A program made the position numbers and the translations under genes. Of a stretch of 33,375 nucleotides of DNA, positions 8,675 to 16,199 are shown one piece after another; position 1 is the stretch's first letter, and each line of letters begins with the position of its first letter. Source of the DNA: Gemmataceae bacterium (lineage in GTDB: Bacteria > Planctomycetota > Planctomycetia > Gemmatales > Gemmataceae); NCBI GenBank assembly GCA_019747655.1, contig JAIEQO010000635.1, positions 1 through 33,375 on the forward strand, given 5' to 3'. The notes beneath the pieces were generated by a model. The model searched no databases. It was not told where the DNA came from and saw only the letters and a list, made by a program, of their open reading frames with translations.

Positions 8675-10447
8675 TCACGCCGGGACCCGGTACTTGGCCG
8701 ACAGCACGTCCCGCTCGTCGAGGATTTCGTAGGCGTAGCCCTGCTCGGTCAGGAACATCTGCCGGTGGTGGGCGAAGTCGAGTTCCCGGGTGTCCCGCGT
8801 CACCAGCGTGTAGAAGTGGGCGTCGCCCTCGCCGCTACTCTTGGGCCGCAGGATGCGACCCAGCCGCTGCGCCTCCTCCTGCCGGCTGCCGAACGTCCCC
8901 GACACCTGGATCAGGACGTTCGCGTCCGGCAGGTCGATGGCGAAGTTCCCGACCTTCGACAGCACCAAATGCCGGACCTGCCCGGCCCGGAACCGGTTGT
9001 ACAGGTCCTCCCGCTCGGCGTTCCCGGTCGACCCGGTGATGAGCGGGATGTCGAAGCGTTCCGCGAGCCGCCGGAGCTGGGCCAGGTACTGCCCGATGAC
9101 GATCACCCGCTGGTCGTGGTAGCGGTCCAGGAGTTCCGCCACCACCTCGTCCTTCGCCTCGTTCTCGCTGGCGATCCGGTACTTGGCCCGGTGGTCCGCG
9201 ACGGCGTACTCCATCCGCGTCTTGTCGTCCGGCAGGGCGACGCGGATTTCGGTGCAACTGGCCGACGCGATCCACCCCTTCGTCTCCAGCTCCCGCCACG
9301 GCACGTCGTACTTCTTCGGACCGATCAGGGAGAACACGTCCCCCTCCCGGCCGTCCTCGCGGATGAGCGTCGCCGTCAGCCCTAGCCGCCGGCGGGCCTG
9401 GATGGTGGCCGTCACCCGGAACACCGGGGCCGGCAACAGGTGGACCTCGTCGTAGACGATCAGGCCCCAGTCCCGTTGGTCGAACAGCCCGAAGTGGGGG
9501 AAGTTCTCCGTCTTGTCCGGGCGGTAGGTCAGGATTTGGTACGTCGCCACCGTGACCGGCCCGATGTCCTTCGTCTCCCCGGTGTACTCCTTCACCTCTT
9601 CGGCCGTCAGCGTCGTCTTGTCGAGGATTTCCCGCCGCCACTGCTTCACCGCGGTGACGCTGGTGGTCAGGATCAGGGTGTTCTTCTTGAGCAGGGCCAT
9701 CGCCGCGATGCCGACGATGGTTTTGCCGGCCCCACAGGGCAGGACGATGACGCCGCTCCCGCCCCGGGCGTCGCCGCCGGCGTAGAAGATGTCGGCGGAT
9801 TCCCGCTGGTAGTCCCGGACCCGGAACGGCAGGCCGCTGGCGGCCACCTCCCGCAGGTCCAGCGGCAGGTCGGCCCCCTCGACGTACCCGGCCACGTCCT
9901 CGGCCGGGTAGCCGACGGTGATCAGGGCCTGCTTGAGGACGCCCCGGTGGGCCGGGCTGACGGCGAAGCTCGCCTCGTCCAGCCTGTCGCCCAGGTACTC
10001 CTTGACCTTCTTCTGCCGGGTCAGCTCCGCGAGCAGCGGCTTGTCCGGGCAGACCAGCTTGAGCGTGTCGGCGTCGACCCGCTCCAGCCGGACCCGGCCG
10101 TACCGGGACACCGTCTCGGCGATGTCCGCGGGCAGGGCCGGCGGGATCGGGAACTTGGTGTACTTCCGCAGGACGGCGACCATCTGGTCGGCGGTGAACC
10201 CGGCGGCCGCGGCGTTCCACAGCGACAGGTTCGACACCCGGTAGGTGTGGATGTGCTCCGGGCTCTTCTCCAGCTCCGCGAACGGGGCCAGGGCGTCCCG
10301 GGCCTCGGCGTACTTCGGGTTGTCCACCTCGACCAGGATCGACCGGTCGGACTGGACGATGAACGGGTTGGTCGGGTCGAACGTATCGGCGACCGGCGAG
10401 CCCGGGACGTGAGCCCCGGGGGTCACCGGTTTGGTCTTCGGCGGCAT
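8675..10447 (-). CDS. Bacterial XPB/Rad25-type superfamily 2 DNA helicase
   Basis: A 590-residue SF2 helicase. Residues 29-185 form the XPB-type N-terminal region (DRSILVEVDNPKYAEARDAL, SPEHIHTYRVSNLSLWNAAA). Walker A is LPCGAGKT (236-243), motif II is the unusual DEVH (333-336), and motif III is LTAT (357-360). LIREDG (361-366) carries the RED motif characteristic of XPB. The C-terminal RecA domain has QEEAQRLGRILRP (motif VI, about 523-535). XPB unwinds DNA 3' to 5' with ATP and acts in nucleotide excision repair and transcription in eukaryotes; bacterial roles are less settled. I use the ATG at 10447; a GTG two codons upstream is possible. A promoter candidate lies at 10484-10512. It heads the cluster running down to 5452. 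Confidence 0.95.
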   Translation of the reverse strand: MPPKTKPVTPGAHVPGSPVADTFDPTNPFIVQSDRSILVEVDNPKYAEARDALAPFAELEKSPEHIHTYRVSNLSLWNAAAAGFTADQMVAVLRKYTKFPIPPALPADIAETVSRYGRVRLERVDADTLKLVCPDKPLLAELTRQKKVKEYLGDRLDEASFAVSPAHRGVLKQALITVGYPAEDVAGYVEGADLPLDLREVAASGLPFRVRDYQRESADIFYAGGDARGGSGVIVLPCGAGKTIVGIAAMALLKKNTLILTTSVTAVKQWRREILDKTTLTAEEVKEYTGETKDIGPVTVATYQILTYRPDKTENFPHFGLFDQRDWGLIVYDEVHLLPAPVFRVTATIQARRRLGLTATLIREDGREGDVFSLIGPKKYDVPWRELETKGWIASASCTEIRVALPDDKTRMEYAVADHRAKYRIASENEAKDEVVAELLDRYHDQRVIVIGQYLAQLRRLAERFDIPLITGSTGNAEREDLYNRFRAGQVRHLVLSKVGNFAIDLPDANVLIQVSGTFGSRQEEAQRLGRILRPKSSGEGDAHFYTLVTRDTRELDFAHHRQMFLTEQGYAYEILDERDVLSAKYRVPA

Positions 10448-10483
10448 GGTCACCGGCGGGTGCGGTTCGGGATCAACCCACCT

Positions 10484-10512
10484 ATGCTACCGGTCTGACG
10501 GAAGGGGTGAAA
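10484..10512 (-). promoter_or_regulatory. Candidate sigma-70-type promoter for the XPB gene
   Basis: On the minus strand TTTCAC (10512-10507), a 17-base spacer and TAGCAT (10489-10484) are spaced as a -35/-10 pair, about 37 bases before the ATG at 10447. This is pattern matching only. Confidence 0.4.
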
Positions 10513-10541
10513 GCCGAAGTCTTTGGCAGATGGGGTGGCGC

Positions 10542-10592
10542 AAAAACAAACCGGCCGGCTGACCACCTCTCCCTTGGTCAACCGGCCGGTTT
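10542..10592 (-). terminator. Intrinsic terminator downstream of the SulP gene
   Basis: Read on the minus strand, AAACCGGCCGGTTGACCA (10592-10575) pairs with TGGTCAGCCGGCCGGTTT (10565-10548) with one mismatch, around a short purine loop. It is followed by TTTGTTTTTG (10550-10541). This is the only hairpin in the window with a proper T-run. Confidence 0.8.
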
Positions 10593-10797
10593 AGGCTCTC
10601 GCCGCCAGACAATAAAGCACGGTCGGTGCCGAATCCGCTTTATGCTCGACGGTGAAATGGAGCAATTTACAAAAATCTAACCCCGTTAACGATTTATGCC
10701 AAATTGATTTCCAAGTTGAGTTCTACCCAACCGCCTTCGACTCCGGTGGCACGCCCACATTGCATGCAACGACTGCCTAAAAAATAGGCGGTTCGCC
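10593..10797. other. AT-richer gene-free stretch after the SulP gene
   Basis: No supported gene lies between the SulP stop at 10798 and the terminator at 10542-10592. The stretch is clearly richer in A and T than the genes around it. It contains a small GCCTAAAAAATAGGC hairpin near 10775-10789 just after the SulP stop. It is presumably the 3' untranslated region of the SulP transcript. Confidence 0.5.
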
Positions 10798-12465
10798 TTA
10801 ACGCGTTGCATGGGCATGACCGTGTTCCGCTAACCCGTTCTGGTCCGCCGAGCCCAATGACGGCCGCTCCTTCGACCCATTTGGGTGGAGCTGGCCCCAG
10901 TTGATGAACACCCGGCCCCCGGCCGCCTCGTACTGCTTCTGGAAGTTTTCCAACAGTTGCATGATGGCGTGGTCGGCCAGCCGGACCCGGTCCAGGTGGA
11001 GGTGGAGCTTCTGGCCCGGCGGGACGGCCTCCAGCGCCTCGGCCAAGAGCGGCAGCCGCAGGAAGGTGGCCGCCCCGTCCAGGGTCAGGTGGACCCGCCC
11101 GGCCTCCGGCTCGTCCCGCCGCGCCACCTTCAGGTGGGAGAACAGGTAGAGCAGCTTGGCGGCCGACAGGAGGACGCCGAGGACGACCCCGGTGAGCAGG
11201 TCGCCGAGGACGATCCCGGCCGCGGTGGCCACGAAGACCAGCGCCTCGGACCGGCTCTCCCGCCACAGCCGGACCAGCCCGGGCAGGTTCAGCAGCTTCC
11301 AGCCGGTGTAGACCAGGATGGCCGCCAGGGCGGCCGCCGGGATGCGCGAAAGGACGCCCGGCAGCAGGGCGACGAACAGCAGCAGCCAGAGGCCGTGGAG
11401 GATAGTGGACAGGCGGGACCGGGCCCCGGCGTCGACGTTCGCGGAACTCCGGACGATCACCCCGGTCATCGGCAGGGAGCCGATCGCCCCGCAGACGACG
11501 TTCCCGACGCCCTGGGCCATCAGCTCCCGGTCGTACCGGGTGCGGGGGCCGTTGTGCATGGTGTCCACGGCCGTCGCGCACAAGAGCGACTCGGCGCTGG
11601 CGATGACGGCGAAGGTGACGGCCCCCTTCCAGATCAGCCCGAGGGTGAACACCTCCCACCCCGGCCAGGCGATCAGGTGGAAGGCGGCCAGCACGTTCGC
11701 CTTGATCTCCACCCGCTCGACCCCGATCCCGCCGTGGTCGTCGACGGCCGGGCCGATCTGGAACCCGAGCCGCTCGAACGGCACCCTACCGAACTCGTTG
11801 ATCAGGACGGCCACCACCACCGCGACCACCGCCGCCGGAACGATCGCCAGCCGCTTCGGGACGACCGACTTCCAGGTCGCCAGGATGAGGATCGTCACCA
11901 CCCCGATGAAGGCGGCCTCCTGGTGGTTCGGCTTGCCGGGCTCGTCCGACGGGTCGAACGCCTTGAGGACCGCCCCCGGGATGGTCAGGAGGGCGTCGAC
12001 CACCTTCTTCGGGGCGGTGTCGTCCACCATGTCGTGGAACTGCTTGGCGATGATGGTCAGGCCGATCCCGGCCAGCATCCCCTCGACCACCGCCGGCGAG
12101 ACCGCGCGGAACCACTGGCCGACCCGGAACGCCCCGGCGGCGACCTGGATCAGCCCGGCCAGGGCGATCGTCACCCCCATCAGGACGACCGCCCCGGCCC
12201 GGTCCCGGCCGGTCGCCTCGGCGTCGTCGAGGAACTGGATGACCAGGACGATCAACCCGGCGGCCGGGCCGGACACCTGGAGCGGGCTGCCGGAGAGCGT
12301 CCCGACCAGGATGCCGCCGACGATCCCGGTGACGATCCCGGCCATCGGCGGCAGCCCGCACGCCTGGGCGATGCCGATGCACAGCGGCAGGGCCACCATG
12401 AACACGACCAGGGACGACAGCACGTCGGCCCAGCCGGGGGATCCGGGGCGGCGGTCGGCGGGCAT
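10798..12465 (-). CDS. SulP-family anion transporter with STAS-like tail (probable bicarbonate transporter)
   Basis: A 555-residue integral inner-membrane protein. The N-terminus (PGWADVLSSLVVFMVALPLC) and the next block (SGPAAGLIVLVIQFL) are typical of SulP carriers, and about 10-12 hydrophobic helices follow. The C-terminal roughly 100 residues (RVHLTLDGAATFLRLPLL, KLHLHLDRVRLADHAIMQLL) form a short STAS-like domain. SulP carriers move sulfate, bicarbonate or other anions. The neighbouring carbonic anhydrase gene favours bicarbonate, as in known SulP/carbonic anhydrase pairs (BicA-like or fused forms). The ATG at 12465 has AAGG eight bases upstream. Its first 214 bases lie inside the open frame of the carbonic anhydrase. 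The intrinsic terminator at 10542-10592 follows. Confidence 0.93.
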   Translation of the reverse strand: MPADRRPGSPGWADVLSSLVVFMVALPLCIGIAQACGLPPMAGIVTGIVGGILVGTLSGSPLQVSGPAAGLIVLVIQFLDDAEATGRDRAGAVVLMGVTIALAGLIQVAAGAFRVGQWFRAVSPAVVEGMLAGIGLTIIAKQFHDMVDDTAPKKVVDALLTIPGAVLKAFDPSDEPGKPNHQEAAFIGVVTILILATWKSVVPKRLAIVPAAVVAVVVAVLINEFGRVPFERLGFQIGPAVDDHGGIGVERVEIKANVLAAFHLIAWPGWEVFTLGLIWKGAVTFAVIASAESLLCATAVDTMHNGPRTRYDRELMAQGVGNVVCGAIGSLPMTGVIVRSSANVDAGARSRLSTILHGLWLLLFVALLPGVLSRIPAAALAAILVYTGWKLLNLPGLVRLWRESRSEALVFVATAAGIVLGDLLTGVVLGVLLSAAKLLYLFSHLKVARRDEPEAGRVHLTLDGAATFLRLPLLAEALEAVPPGQKLHLHLDRVRLADHAIMQLLENFQKQYEAAGGRVFINWGQLHPNGSKERPSLGSADQNGLAEHGHAHATR

Positions 12466-13184
12466 GGGGTGAACCTTGCGGTGGAGCCGGCGAGCGGCCG
12501 GACCCGGCCCCGGGCGGCCCCCGGCCCGCGGTACGACGGGAGCGGGACGACCGCCTCCCCCTCCCCGCGGGCCAGCGGGGCGAACTGGCCGGACTCCGGG
12601 TCGTAGGCGTACACCCGCCCGGTTTCCATCTCGTACACCCACCCGTGCAGCTTCAGCTCGCCCTTCGCCAGCCCGCCGGCCACCGCCGGGTGGGTCCGCA
12701 GGTGCTCGAGCTGGATCAGCACGTTCTCCTGGGCCATCACCCCCCACCGGTCGTCCGGCGGGAGCTGGTGGTAGCAGGTGGTGACGATCTCGGCCGCGGC
12801 GGCCGCGTGCCCGAGCCACTGCCGGACCCCGGGCATGGCGGCCGTCGCGTCCGGGTTCAGGGCCGCCTGCATGGCCCCGCAGCGGGTGTGCCCGCAGACG
12901 ATGATGTTCGGGATGCCCAGCCCCTTCAGCCCGTACTCGATGGTGGCCGCCTCGGCCGACGGGGCCATCGGGTTGTACGGGGCGACGATGTTCCCGGCGT
13001 TGCGGACGACGAACAGGTCGCCCGGGTCGGCCTGGCAGATCAGGTCCGGGACCATCCGGCTGTCCGAGCAGCCGATGAAGAGGGCCTGCGGCCGCTGCCC
13101 GGCGACGAGCTTCTGGAAGAAGTCCCGGCGGGCGGCGAACACGTCGTCCTGGAACCGGTGGATGCCGCTGATGAGCTTCTGCAT
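12252..13184 (-). CDS. Beta-class carbonic anhydrase with unusual C-terminal read-through into SulP
   Basis: The catalytic part is a complete beta-carbonic anhydrase, which interconverts CO2 and bicarbonate. Zinc ligands are Cys39 and Asp41 (FIGCSDSRM), His99 and Cys102 (CGHTRCGAM). DLFVVRNAGNIV and ELKLHGWVYEMETGRVYAYD are also typical. The family usually ends about 210-230 residues in, near YDPESGQFAPL here, yet this frame has no stop until 12252. That adds roughly 90 residues of Pro/Arg/Ala/Cys-rich sequence, the last 71 of them overlapping the SulP start in another frame. The tail looks non-native; a lost stop, a frameshift near 12510-12560 or a sequencing error could explain it. The ATG at 13184 (MQKLISGIHRFQDD) is the family's usual beginning. 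It lies upstream of the transporter and is likely co-transcribed. Confidence 0.85.
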   Translation of the reverse strand: MQKLISGIHRFQDDVFAARRDFFQKLVAGQRPQALFIGCSDSRMVPDLICQADPGDLFVVRNAGNIVAPYNPMAPSAEAATIEYGLKGLGIPNIIVCGHTRCGAMQAALNPDATAAMPGVRQWLGHAAAAAEIVTTCYHQLPPDDRWGVMAQENVLIQLEHLRTHPAVAGGLAKGELKLHGWVYEMETGRVYAYDPESGQFAPLARGEGEAVVPLPSYRGPGAARGRVRPLAGSTARFTPCPPTAAPDPPAGPTCCRPWSCSWWPCRCASASPRRAGCRRWPGSSPGSSAASWSGRSPAARSRCPARPPG

Positions 13185-13302
13185 GGTGAGCCGTGTCCCC
13201 TGATTCGCGTGCCGGTGTGGGTGGCCCGGGCCGGGGCGTGAGGCCGCCGGGCCGGGGTGCCGGTGGGTGCGGGTGCGCCGCGGGGCGCGGGGCACGCGGG
13301 GA

Positions 13303-13653
13303 CTAGCAGCGGAAGGGGGAGCCGAGGCCGTTGCGGAAGGGGTCGGCGGCGGTCGGGCGGGCCAGGGCGGTCGACGGGTGGCCGGCCGGGGCGGTGGCGG
13401 CGAACGGGAGCCGGCCGAGGAGCGGCGGCAGGCGGACCGGCCGGCGGTCCGACCGGGGGTCGGCCTCGCCCGGCTTGGCCGCCTCGTCCCGCGGGGTCTC
13501 GTCCTCCTCCTCGTTGACCGGCCCGGCCGGGGCCGGGGTGGCGAGGCCGACGGAAGCGGTCGCGGCGGGGGCCCCGGCCAACAGCACACACCCGGCGACC
13601 AGCAGGAGTCGCAGGACCAAGCCGAACAGGTGTGTGGCGTCGAGGCGGGCCAC
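13303..13653 (-). CDS. Small secreted hypothetical protein
   Basis: A 116-residue frame. It starts MARLDATHLFGLVLRLLLVA and runs on through a hydrophobic stretch to small residues (AGAPAATASVG), which reads as a signal peptide with cleavage near residues 30-34. The mature part is acidic, then Pro/Arg-rich (NEEEDETPRDEAAKPGEADP), without cysteines except at the very end and without known motifs. It precedes the carbonic anhydrase by about 120 bases on the same strand. I do not recognise a family. Codon use fits a high-GC gene, but the low-complexity tail means it could still be spurious. Confidence 0.45.
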   Translation of the reverse strand: MARLDATHLFGLVLRLLLVAGCVLLAGAPAATASVGLATPAPAGPVNEEEDETPRDEAAKPGEADPRSDRRPVRLPPLLGRLPFAATAPAGHPSTALARPTAADPFRNGLGSPFRC

Positions 13654-13781
13654 GGCGCAACGTCTCCGGACGAATCAGCACTATTCTAGCCCGGTATACC
13701 CGCCGCGGGCAACCGGATCAACCCACCGGCGACGAACTTCACAGGCAAGAATGCCTGTGCCACTGGTGTCAACTCCCCGGA

Positions 13782-14732
13782 TTACCCGGTCGCCGCCCGC
13801 AGCCGGCCCAGCAGCCACGGCAGGAACTGCCCCTCCTGCCACCGCCGCACGGCCTTGCCGGCCAGGACCGCCGCGTGCCGGGGCAGGTATCTCAGCCGGT
13901 CCCGGCCGCGGGTGTTCCGCCAGAACACCCGCTCCTCGTTGCACGACTGCTGTTCGAGCGTCCGCCGCGGGGGCCGCTTCCCGTAGCTACCGGACACCCG
14001 GTGCCAGACTCTCACCGCCGGGTCGTAGAGGATTTCGTACCCGAGCCGGCGGAGCCGGAACGACAGGTCCACGTCCTCGAAGTACGCCCGGAAGTGCTCG
14101 GGGAACCCGCCGGCCTTCAGCAGCGCCTCGCGGCGGTAGAAGCCGGCCGCGGCACTCACACCCCAGACCGGACCGGGCGATTGGAGATTGGAGATTTGTG
14201 ATTGGCGATTTGAAACCGGCCGCGCTGCTGGCGATCCATTCTCTTCTTCAATCTTCAATCTCAAATCATCAATCTCCAACCCCCCGCCCCGCTTCCGCGC
14301 GAACCCGCCCGGGTCGTACTCGTCGCCGGCGGTGTCGATCACCGGTGGCAGCCCGCGTGCGACCCGCCCCGGGTCGTGCCGCAGCACGAGAGGCGCGACC
14401 GCCCCGACCCGGGGGTCGGCGAACCAACGCAGGGCGGTCTCGGCCCAGCCTTCCGTGACCTCGGCGTCGTCGTTGAGCAACTCGACCACCGGGGCCGTGG
14501 CCGCCGCGATGCCGGCGTTCGCGGCCACGCAGAACCCGCCCGGCTTCGGCCGCCGCACGACCGCCACCCCGGCGAACTCGGCCGCGGCGAGTGAGACTGC
14601 CCCGCCCCGCGAGCCGTCGTCGACGACGACCACCTCGGTCTCGGTCGGCGCGAACCGCGTGACGCTGGCGAGGCAGAGCCGGAGCAGGTCGGGGCGGGAA
14701 TGGGAGGGGATGACGATCGACAGGGCCGGCAT
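13782..14732 (-). CDS. Family 2 glycosyltransferase with a repeat-derived insertion
   Basis: A 316-residue GT-A fold enzyme. MPALSIVIPSHSRPDLLRLC opens the nucleotide-binding fold, EVVVVDDGS follows, and ELLNDDAEV supplies the metal-binding DxD-like motif (about 87-91). GVSAAAGFYRREALLKAGGF and FRAYFEDVDLSFRLRRLGY are the acceptor-side signature of WcaA/rhamnosyltransferase-like GT2 proteins. It would transfer a sugar from a nucleotide sugar to a polysaccharide or glycan at the cytoplasmic face of the membrane. Residues about 151-186 (EIDDLRLKIEEENGSPAARP and on to SNRQSQISNLQSPG) are encoded by an inverted-repeat element and are probably not ancestral. The start at 14732 leaves the flanking palindrome untranslated. 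A second, similar gene lies just upstream. Confidence 0.88.
   Translation of the reverse strand: MPALSIVIPSHSRPDLLRLCLASVTRFAPTETEVVVVDDGSRGGAVSLAAAEFAGVAVVRRPKPGGFCVAANAGIAAATAPVVELLNDDAEVTEGWAETALRWFADPRVGAVAPLVLRHDPGRVARGLPPVIDTAGDEYDPGGFARKRGGGLEIDDLRLKIEEENGSPAARPVSNRQSQISNLQSPGPVWGVSAAAGFYRREALLKAGGFPEHFRAYFEDVDLSFRLRRLGYEILYDPAVRVWHRVSGSYGKRPPRRTLEQQSCNEERVFWRNTRGRDRLRYLPRHAAVLAGKAVRRWQEGQFLPWLLGRLRAATG
14178..14279. repeat. GATTGGAGATTGGAGATTT-type inverted repeat inside the glycosyltransferase gene
   Basis: The left part (CGATTGGAGATTGGAGATTT, then GTGATTGGCGATTTGAA) is mirrored on the right (TCTTCAATCTTCAATCTC, then AAATCATCAATCTCC) around a GC-rich centre. It is much richer in A and T than the gene. 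The reading frame stays open through all of it. Words such as ATTGGAGATT occur as dispersed intergenic repeats in many bacteria. Confidence 0.8.
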
Positions 14733-14737
14733 GGCGC

Positions 14738-14847
14738 GACCCGGGGTTTCACCCCGGGCTACGATGTGCGACCCCTTCGGGGTCATTGGGTTTGGTTCCG
14801 CAGCCTGAAGGGCTGCCACAGCATAGCCCGGGGTGAAACCCCGGGTC
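14738..14847. repeat. Dispersed palindrome, CCC-GGG/TAGCCC family, copy 2
   Basis: A 31-base arm at 14738-14768 (starting GACCCGGGGTTTCACCCC) pairs with 14817-14847 with two mismatches. Each arm also folds alone (CCCGGGG-TTT-CACCCCGGG). Inner hairpins GACCCCTTCGGGGTC and CAGCCTGAAGGGCTG are present. It fills the space between the two glycosyltransferase genes. Confidence 0.85.
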
Positions 14848-14856
14848 GGTTACGAA

Positions 14857-15957
14857 TCAGGTCTTCCCGTCCTGCTCGGCGGCGATCGGGTCGAGGTGGC
14901 GGGCGGCCCGGCGGACCCGTCGGCGAACGTCGTCCGTTCGGCCCCGCCACAGGTCGCCGACCAGCCGGCGGAGGGCGCCAAAGCACCGGGCCGTGTGGGC
15001 GTCGCGGCGGAGGACGGCCCGCGCCTGTCGTAGCCCGGCCTCGGCCCACACCAGCCCCGACAGCACCCCGGCCTGCCACCGCGGCCAGTGCTTGCCGGCG
15101 TAGGTCAACAGCGCGTGCCGGGTCATCAGCCGCAACGGCGGCGGCACCCGGCGGGCGTGCAGCGGGCAGTGGTGGGTGACTTCGACGACCGGGTCGTACC
15201 ACACGGTCCACCCGGCCGCGGCCGCCCGGCGGCAGAAATCGACATCCTCGTAGTAGAGGAAGAAACTCTCGTCGAGGCCGCCGAGCTGGTCGAAGCACTC
15301 GCGGCGAACGAGCAGGCAGCCGCCCGTCGCCCACCCGACCGGCCGGCGGACCGTCGTCCCCTGGTGGCGGCACTTCCGCCGGGCCCGCGGCCGCAACAGC
15401 CCGGCGAGCGTGCTCCGGAGCGACGGGAACGGCCCGGCCGACGCCTGCCGCGACCCGTCCGCGTTGACCAGCCGGAAGCCGACGACGCCGGCCGCCGGGT
15501 CAGCCCCCGGCCCGCGCTCGGCCGCCGCCAGCACCTCGTCCAGGAACCCGTCCGGGACGGACACGTCCGGGTTGAGCAGCAGCACCCACGGGCTCCCGGC
15601 CCCGCGGCCCCCGCGACAGCCGCGGTTGACCGCCCGGGCGAACCCGTGGTTCCGGGTGTGCCGGCGGACGGTGACGCCCCGCAGCCGGGCCAGCCGGCCG
15701 CCGGCCGGGTGGTCGGGCGAGTTGTTGTCGACGACGACGATCTCGGCCGCCCCGGTCCGGACGGCGACCGCCTGACGGAGTTGGCGGACCAGCCGGTCGG
15801 TGTTCCGCCACTGGCAGAAGTTGACCACCACGACCCGCAGGTCGGGGACCCGGACGGCGGACCGGCGGGCGGCCCGGCGGACGGGTTGGCCGTCGGGCCC
15901 GCGGGCCGCGGGGTGCGGGTTCGGCGGCGGACCGCCGGGCGGGACAGCCAGGGCCAT
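14857..15957 (-). CDS. Family 2 glycosyltransferase
   Basis: A 366-residue protein. After a Pro/Arg-rich N-terminal stretch of about 38 residues comes DLRVVVVNFCQWRNTDRLV, then AEIVVVDNNSPD, NHGFARAVNRG and WVLLLNPDVSVPDGFLDEVL (metal-binding region), all GT2 hallmarks. GWATGGCLLVRRECFDQLGG and SFFLYYEDVDFCRRAAAAGW complete the acceptor domain. The C-terminal 80 residues are Arg-rich and amphipathic, perhaps membrane-associating. It resembles rhamnosyltransferases of O-antigen or exopolysaccharide synthesis; donor and acceptor are not readable. The ATG at 15957 has AAGGA seven bases upstream. It reads in the same direction as the next glycosyltransferase and probably forms a unit with it despite the palindrome between them. 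Confidence 0.9.
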   Translation of the reverse strand: MALAVPPGGPPPNPHPAARGPDGQPVRRAARRSAVRVPDLRVVVVNFCQWRNTDRLVRQLRQAVAVRTGAAEIVVVDNNSPDHPAGGRLARLRGVTVRRHTRNHGFARAVNRGCRGGRGAGSPWVLLLNPDVSVPDGFLDEVLAAAERGPGADPAAGVVGFRLVNADGSRQASAGPFPSLRSTLAGLLRPRARRKCRHQGTTVRRPVGWATGGCLLVRRECFDQLGGLDESFFLYYEDVDFCRRAAAAGWTVWYDPVVEVTHHCPLHARRVPPPLRLMTRHALLTYAGKHWPRWQAGVLSGLVWAEAGLRQARAVLRRDAHTARCFGALRRLVGDLWRGRTDDVRRRVRRAARHLDPIAAEQDGKT

Positions 15958-16064
15958 TCCGGGTTCCTTCCCGATGGCGGGCGGCGTCGTCACCGCCCGT
16001 GAGCCGCCCGGATTGTAGGCAGATCGGATTGGGGGCTGCAACAGCGGTTTACGGCGCCCGATCA

Positions 16065-16177
16065 GGCCCCAGGGCTGTCGCCCCGGGCTAGGTTGTCGCG
16101 GCCCTTCGGGCCTCCGAACCGGTGGATTGAGGGCCGAAGGCCCGACACATCGTAGCCCGGGGCGACAGCCCGGGGCC
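16065..16177. repeat. Dispersed palindrome, CCC-GGG/TAGCCC family, copy 3
   Basis: The left arm (16065-16098, starting GGCCCCAGGGCTGTCGCC) pairs with 16143-16177 with few mismatches. The inner boundary GGGCTAGGTTGT / ACATCGTAGCCC is shared with copies 1 and 2, while the distal part of the arm differs and is matched on the other side. The centre holds GCCCTTCGGGC and GGGCCGAAGGCCC hairpins. It lies 22 bases after the stop of the 16200-16631 gene. Confidence 0.85.
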
Positions 16178-16199
16178 GCGGACCGCTCCGACCCGGCGG

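Noticed and set aside
10694-10797. A CxxC-containing tail (CMQCGRATGVEGGWVELNL) on the minus strand after the SulP stop
   Set aside because: It has no start codon of its own with a ribosome-binding site and continues from a shadow frame of SulP; most likely chance.
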